Source: Firmicutes bacterium CAG:345 (GTDB lineage Bacteria > Bacillota_I > Bacilli_A > RFN20 > CAG-288). From it: a DNA stretch of 64,000 bases. The position numbers were made by a program, and so were the translations under genes. Positions 59,677 through 64,000 of the stretch are shown piece after piece (the stretch's first letter is position 1; each line of letters starts with the position of its first letter). The DNA is taken from assembly GCA_000433315.1 (NCBI GenBank), contig FR893384.1, positions 1 to 64,000 of the forward strand. Direction: 5' to 3'. The notes under the pieces were generated by a model, which made no database searches, was not told the DNA's origin, and worked only from the letters and a program-made list of their open reading frames with translations.

Positions 59677-59776
59677 ATATTTAAATATTACTACTTTTTC
59701 ATTCTGTTTTAAAGTTGCAAAAGATATTAAAATAATTTATATTTTTTTAATTCTTCACGAACTTATTATACTATTT

Positions 59777-59968
59777 TCATTTACTATAAGTGTAAATAAT
59801 ATACGCTATATAAATAATTTCGTATTCTCCGCTCAATGTTTTTAAGCTTTTTGTCTCAAAACGAATATCTTTTATTCTATCAGCAGTCAAAAGAAGGAGG
59901 AATTTATTTAATTCTTCTTGCATGTCTTCTTTAGAATATTCATAAAAAATTTCAATTTGGTAGTACAT
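59777..59968 (-). CDS. Small Cse60-like protein
   Basis: The 63-residue protein (MYYQIEIFYEYSKEDMQEELNKF...EIIYIAYIIYTYSK) has the pattern of the Cse60 sporulation family: a first beta strand, DLExxINxFL-like helix, then a strand ending xYIIY. The family call is from pattern memory. ATG at 59968 follows the T run of the leuS terminator directly; GTG at 59977 is in frame. The only Shine-Dalgarno candidate, AAGGTG (59980-59975), lies in the 3' arm of that terminator. It is located between leuS and divIB. Confidence 0.5.
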   Translation of the reverse strand: MYYQIEIFYEYSKEDMQEELNKFLLLLTADRIKDIRFETKSLKTLSGEYEIIYIAYIIYTYSK

Positions 59969-59996
59969 AAAAAGCACCTTATTTTACTAAGGTGCT
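59969..59996 (-). terminator. Terminator of leuS, covering the next gene's Shine-Dalgarno
   Basis: On the minus strand AGCACCTTA (59996-59988), six-base loop, TAAGGTGCT (59981-59973), TTTTT, ATG. The 3' arm holds the only Shine-Dalgarno-like sequence of the following small gene. Confidence 0.8.
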
Positions 59997-60011
59997 AAGC
60001 ATTTTTTTGTC

Positions 60012-62411
60012 TTATTTTGCAACGATATTGATAATTTTTGGAAGGACAACAATTGTTTTAACAATATTTTTTCCTTCGATATTTTTCTTGACATTATCCA
60101 ATTCTAAAGCAGCGCTTAAAGCCTGTTCTTTATCGACATTAGCATCGAGAGTAAGAGTTCCCTTTAGCTTACCATTGACTTGAACAGCAACTGTAATTGT
60201 ATCTTGTGCAAGATGTTTTTCTTCATATTCTGGCCATTTGACAAAGTCTAATCTTTCCTTATGTCCTAATAATTCATAAAGTTCATTAGCAACATGAGGA
60301 CAAAATGGAGATAACATAACCAGGAAATTTTCCATCATTTTTCGATTGATTTTTTCTGCTTTATATATAGCATTGATAAAAATCATCATTTGACTTATCG
60401 CTGTATTGAAATGCAAAGTTTCAATATCATCAGTAACTTTCTTTACTGTTTTATGATATATTCCGTTCAATTCAGGAACATCTTCATCGGTATATTTTGA
60501 AAGATATAATTCTTCTGTGTAAAGGCGATAAATTCTTTCGATAAATCTTCTAGCGCCGTTAACGCCTTCATCAGACCAAGGTAAACTCTGGTCGATTGGT
60601 CCTTTAAACATTTCATATAAACGAAGAGCATCAGCGCCATATTGAGCAATGGTATCATCAGGATTGACGACGTTTCCACGACTCTTTGACATCTTTTCTC
60701 CATCGCTTCCTAAAATCATACCTTGATGTTTTAAAGCTTGGAATGGTTCATCGCTTGATAAAACACCGATATCTTTTAAGAACTTATGCCAGAAACGAGC
60801 GTAGAGCAAATGCAAAACTGCATGTTCAGCTCCACCGATATATAAATCTACTGGTAACCAGTGATCTAATAATTTCTTATCGCCCAATGCCTCACTATTA
60901 TGTGGGTCAATATAACGAATATAATACCATGATGAACCAGCCCATTGTGGCATTGTATTTGTTTCTCTTTCACCTTTTTTTCCATTATATGTAACATAGA
61001 CAAATTCTTTACTCTTTGATAATGGTGTGGTGATTCCTTTTTGCGGTTTATAGTCATCAAGCTCTGGCAAAACCAGTGGTAAATTTTCTTCTGGAACCAA
61101 TGTTCCATCTTCCAATTTGATAATTGGAATAGGTTCACCCCAATATCTTTGTCTTGAAAACAACCAGTCACGAAGTTTATAATTAACTTTTTCGTGGCCG
61201 AGATGAAGTTCTTCTAAACGTTCGGTTATTACTTTTTTAGCTTCAGCGATATTCAAGCCATCGGCATATTCAGAATTAATGTGTTTTCCATCATCTTCAT
61301 AGGCTTTTTCACTGACATCACAATCGATGATTTTTTTAATAGGTAAGTTATGTTTTTTAGCAAAATCATAATCTCTTTGATCATGGGCCGGAACAGCCAT
61401 AACTGCACCAGTGCCGTAATTTGCTAGAACATAATCCCCAATATAGACAGGAATATGTTCACCATTAATAGGATTAATAGCATAGCTTCCTGTAAATACA
61501 CCAGTTTTTTCTTTATTTAATTCTGTACGTTCAAGATCGCTTTTGGAAGCGCAAGAAGAAATATAATCTTCAACATCTTTTCTATATTCGAAAGTAGTAA
61601 TCTCTTTTACAAGTGGATGTTCAGGAGCTAAAACGCAATATGAGCACCCAAATAAGGTATCAACTCTTGTTGTATAGACAACAAATTTTTGATTTTGAGC
61701 TCCAACCATTTTAAATGTAACTTCAACACCATGGGATTCACCAATCCAGTTTCTCTGCATTTCCAAAGTTGAAGCTGGCCAATTGATAGTGTCTAATCCT
61801 TTCAAAAGTTTATCAGCATAAGCGGTAATCTTTAAGTTCCATTGTTCCATATTCATGCGGACAACTGGAAAGCCACCTCTTTCACTTTTACCATCGATAA
61901 CTTCTTCATTGGCTAAAACTGTTCCAAGTTCTGGACAATAGTTGACTGGTTTATTGGCTTTATAAGCTAAGCCATTTTTAAAAAGTTGAACAAAAATCCA
62001 TTGTGTCCATTTATAAAATTCTGGATCACTGGTTTTTATTTCTTTGCTCCAGTCATAAGAAAAACCACATTTTTTTAATTGGCGACGGAAATTTGCAATA
62101 TTATTATCAGTAAATTCACCTGGGTGCTTATTATTCTTTATTGCAAATTGTTCAGCGGGAAGACCGAATGAATCAAATCCGATCGGATGCAAGACATTAA
62201 ATCCACAACTTCTTTTATAACGAGCCATAACATCGCTCGCTGTATATCCTTCAACATGGCCGACATGAAGACCTTGAGCTGATGGATATGGAAACATATC
62301 TAATACATAATATTTTGGCTTAGAAAAATCATGGGTGTCACAGAAGAATGTATTTTCTTCTTCCCAAATCTTTTGCCATTTTGCTTCTATTTCATGTGGA
62401 TTATAAGGCAT
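60012..62411 (-). CDS. leuS: Leucyl-tRNA synthetase
   Basis: The class I synthetase charges tRNA-Leu. The 799-residue protein has the HIGH-type motif PYPSAQGLHVGHVEGY near residues 42-57, the CP1 editing domain (VYTTRVDTLFGCSYCVLAPEHP near 247 and TGAVMAVPAHDQRDYDFA near 335), LGSDGEKMSKSRGNVVNPDD (KMSKS) near 570 and a C-terminal anticodon domain. GGAGG precedes the ATG. No T-box leader is seen in the roughly 100 bases upstream. It has a strong terminator. Confidence 0.97.
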   Translation of the reverse strand: MPYNPHEIEAKWQKIWEEENTFFCDTHDFSKPKYYVLDMFPYPSAQGLHVGHVEGYTASDVMARYKRSCGFNVLHPIGFDSFGLPAEQFAIKNNKHPGEFTDNNIANFRRQLKKCGFSYDWSKEIKTSDPEFYKWTQWIFVQLFKNGLAYKANKPVNYCPELGTVLANEEVIDGKSERGGFPVVRMNMEQWNLKITAYADKLLKGLDTINWPASTLEMQRNWIGESHGVEVTFKMVGAQNQKFVVYTTRVDTLFGCSYCVLAPEHPLVKEITTFEYRKDVEDYISSCASKSDLERTELNKEKTGVFTGSYAINPINGEHIPVYIGDYVLANYGTGAVMAVPAHDQRDYDFAKKHNLPIKKIIDCDVSEKAYEDDGKHINSEYADGLNIAEAKKVITERLEELHLGHEKVNYKLRDWLFSRQRYWGEPIPIIKLEDGTLVPEENLPLVLPELDDYKPQKGITTPLSKSKEFVYVTYNGKKGERETNTMPQWAGSSWYYIRYIDPHNSEALGDKKLLDHWLPVDLYIGGAEHAVLHLLYARFWHKFLKDIGVLSSDEPFQALKHQGMILGSDGEKMSKSRGNVVNPDDTIAQYGADALRLYEMFKGPIDQSLPWSDEGVNGARRFIERIYRLYTEELYLSKYTDEDVPELNGIYHKTVKKVTDDIETLHFNTAISQMMIFINAIYKAEKINRKMMENFLVMLSPFCPHVANELYELLGHKERLDFVKWPEYEEKHLAQDTITVAVQVNGKLKGTLTLDANVDKEQALSAALELDNVKKNIEGKNIVKTIVVLPKIINIVAK

Positions 62412-62781
62412 AATTTTTCCTCCTTGAACATTCTTATAATTTATACTTTTTACAAGTGAAAGTCAATTTAATATAAATTTTTATAAACTTTTTTGATGTT
62501 TTTTTGCTTTGATTTTTCTGCTATTTTTTCTCTTATTTTTTCATCAAATTTTCCAATCGATTTTTTCTTTGAATTTTCCGTTCATTTTTAAGCGAATTTT
62601 TCGCTGCATTTTTTCAAAATTTTAAATCTACAAAAAAACTATATATAATCGAGATTTTTTTGAGATTTTCTATCGCATTTTTTCATCTGATTTTTTCGAC
62701 GAAAAAAATTGTTGAAAAAACCATTGATTTTTGAGAACTTTTCCTATAATATTTTATCTTGTTTAAAGGGGGTCCAATAAA
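62412..62781. other. Non-coding region with phased T-tracts upstream of potA
   Basis: No ORF is seen. From 62478 to 62742 runs of four or more T (occasionally A) begin at 62478, 62489, 62499, 62513, 62524, 62536, 62549, 62561, 62574, 62585, 62597, 62609, 62620, 62632, 62655, 62666, 62678, 62691, 62702, 62715, 62728 and 62739. Steps are mostly 11-13 bases. Such phasing predicts intrinsic curvature. A perfect dyad TTTTTTCG-A-CGAAAAAA spans 62691-62707. Confidence 0.7.
62724..62750 (+). promoter_or_regulatory. Probable potA promoter
   Basis: TTGATT (62724-62729), 15 bp, TATAAT (62745-62750), at the downstream edge of the phased T-tract array and 31 bp before the ATG. Confidence 0.5.
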
Positions 62782-63975
62782 ATGGAAAAAACTAGTCCGC
62801 TTATTGAACTGCGCGGTGTTTCGAAAAGTTTCGACACCACCCAAGTTTTACACAACGTTGATCTGACTATCAACAGAAACGAATTCGTGTGTCTCTTGGG
62901 ACCTTCGGGTTGCGGTAAAACCACAACTTTACGTATCATCGGAGGCTTTGAAAGTCCATCGGAAGGTAAAGTTCTATTCGATGGAGTCGACGTAACGTCA
63001 CTTCCACCACACAAAAGAGAGACAAATACTGTCTTTCAAAATTATGCTTTATTTCCTCACCTTGATGTTTACGATAACATCGCATTTGGTCTTCGGATCA
63101 AAAAAGTAAGTTGGGTGAAAAAATCAACTTTGCAAAAAGCTGATGATTCTTCTGACTTATCCCAAAATGGTAGCGGTAATTCTACCAAGTCAAATTTCTT
63201 CAGAAGATTTTTAGATAAAGTCTTCCCTTATAAAAGAGTTGTCACCAAAGTCAGCAAAGAAGAAATTGATCATCGAGTTAAAGAAGTTATTAAACTCGTT
63301 AATCTCGAAGGTTATGAATACCGCAATGTCGAACACCTTTCCGGTGGTCAAAGACAAAGAGTAGCTATTGCCAGAGCTATCATCAATAGACCTAAAGTCT
63401 TACTTCTCGATGAGTCTTTATCCGCTTTGGATTTAAAGCTCCGCAAAGATATGCAATATGAATTAAAAGAACTTCAAAGAAATACTGGTATCACTTTTAT
63501 CTTTGTCACTCATGACCAAGAAGAAGCTTTGACAATGGCTGATAAAATTGTCGTTATGAAAAATGGTGAAATCGAACAAATCGGTACCGCCGATGAAATA
63601 TATAATGATCCTATCGATAGATATGTTGCCAATTTTATCGGAGATAGTAATTTGTTCTCCGGTGTTGTTGTCGATAGAAATCATGTCTTGCTCGATGGGA
63701 AAGAATTTTCATGCGATGAGACACTTATTGAACCTAATACTCAAGTTGACCTTCTCTTGCGTCCAGAAGATTTAGATATCGTCGAACCAGAAAAAGGCAA
63801 ACTTACTGGTGTCGTCAATGAAATATTCTTCAAGGGTGTTTTCTATGAAGTTGATGTCATCCAAGATGAAACTGGTCGTTTGATTACAATTCATACAACC
63901 GATTATATTCCGCCGCAAAAACATGTAGGTATCTCTTTTGAAAACGAAGATATCCATGTCATGGAGATTATGTAA
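62782..63975 (+). CDS. potA: Spermidine/putrescine ABC transporter ATP-binding protein
   Basis: PotA powers polyamine import. The 397-residue protein has Walker A LGPSGCGKTT near residues 38-47, Q-loop FQNYALFPHLDV near 83, the signature LSGGQRQR near 190, Walker B LLLDESLSALDLKLR near 213 (Pro of the usual DEPLSALD replaced by Ser), the His-switch VTHDQEEA and a C-terminal TOBE regulatory domain. An insertion of about 50 Ser/Lys-rich residues (about 112-165) separates the helical subdomain from the signature. AAAGGGGGT precedes the ATG. Two bases after its stop the next ORF begins, as in potABCD operons. Confidence 0.92.
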   Translation: MEKTSPLIELRGVSKSFDTTQVLHNVDLTINRNEFVCLLGPSGCGKTTTLRIIGGFESPSEGKVLFDGVDVTSLPPHKRETNTVFQNYALFPHLDVYDNIAFGLRIKKVSWVKKSTLQKADDSSDLSQNGSGNSTKSNFFRRFLDKVFPYKRVVTKVSKEEIDHRVKEVIKLVNLEGYEYRNVEHLSGGQRQRVAIARAIINRPKVLLLDESLSALDLKLRKDMQYELKELQRNTGITFIFVTHDQEEALTMADKIVVMKNGEIEQIGTADEIYNDPIDRYVANFIGDSNLFSGVVVDRNHVLLDGKEFSCDETLIEPNTQVDLLLRPEDLDIVEPEKGKLTGVVNEIFFKGVFYEVDVIQDETGRLITIHTTDYIPPQKHVGISFENEDIHVMEIM

Positions 63976-63977
63976 AA

Positions 63978-64000
63978 ATGGCCTTCCGCAATTCGAATAT
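63978..64000 (+). CDS. First codons of the next gene, probably the PotB permease
   Basis: ATG two bases after the potA stop, then GCC TTC CGC AAT TCG AAT, cut by the window end. Identification as potB is from position only. Confidence 0.4.

Noticed and set aside
62412..62460. T-box leader upstream of leuS
   Set aside because: No specifier loop, AGGGUGGNACCGCG antiterminator core or leader terminator is present; the leuS start is close to its apparent promoter.

Overview
The window is a compact, AT-rich (about 30% G+C by eye) chromosomal segment from a low-GC Gram-positive bacterium. It uses the standard bacterial code: TGA is a stop, for example of sigE, and Trp is TGG. Gene content and order point to an uncultured, genome-reduced member of the Bacilli near the Mollicutes/Erysipelotrichia/RF39 neighbourhood that still carries sporulation genes. 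Mollicutes-like traits are the EF-P loop (KTAMA instead of KPGKG), a NadD-YqeK fusion, single-chain GlyRS, probable leaderless mRNAs and extreme AT bias. Bacillus-like traits are sigE, sigG, sigK, spoIIGA, spoIVB, yqfC, yqfD and a spoIIIAH remnant in their classical neighbourhoods. The lineage is an inference from gene content. No rRNA, tRNA, CRISPR array, prophage or insertion sequence was recognised.

Layout. 0-4 kb: rpmG, efp, a frameshifted spoIIIAH, yneF, plsY and a lipoprotein. 4-10.4 kb: topoisomerase IV (parE-parC), converging on sigK and a family 2 glycosyltransferase. 10.5-14.6 kb: ribosome-assembly/NAD operon yqeG-yqeH-nadD::yqeK-rsfS-mtnN. 14.6-15.1 kb: a non-coding stretch with a possible structured RNA. 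15.1-22 kb: deoB, xerD, dinB, an unknown membrane protein, spoIVB and recN. 22-25.3 kb: a small accessory region with a frameshifted lipoprotein, a GGDEF protein and a phosphatase lipoprotein. 25.4-37 kb: ispG, a DUF2624-like gene, DEAD-box helicase, aspS-hisS-rel-apt, a GH127-type glycosidase, yqfQ-like gene and ispH. 37-43.6 kb: two primary sigma factors around trmK, then dnaG and glyS. 43.6-51.4 kb: recO-era-cdd-ybeY-C39-like peptidase-yqfD-yqfC-dnaI-dnaB and a phosphodiesterase. 51.5-62.4 kb: pnp, sepF, sigG, sigE, spoIIGA, ftsZ, ftsA, divIB, a Cse60-like gene and leuS. 62.4-64 kb: a phased T-tract region followed by potA and the first codons of the next gene.

How the parts fit. The mother-cell line (SpoIIGA activating SigE, then SigK) and forespore line (SigG, with SpoIVB signalling) are encoded next to the division genes they are coupled to. 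The spoIIGA promoter carries an exact Spo0A-box core over its -35 region. Six sporulation or sporulation-associated genes (sigG, sigK, yqfC, the C39-like gene, a Cse60-like gene, spoIIIAH) have their Shine-Dalgarno or start codon inside a potential hairpin. This would block translation from read-through mRNA, as is described for sigG of Bacillus subtilis.

The leading candidate for something undescribed is the polytopic C39-like cysteine peptidase without an ATPase domain (46184-47419). It sits where phoH is expected, between ybeY and yqfD. Other oddities are the tandem primary sigma factors, a DnaI helicase loader without a Walker A motif, and a roughly 265-bp array of A/T tracts phased every 11-12 bp upstream of potA.
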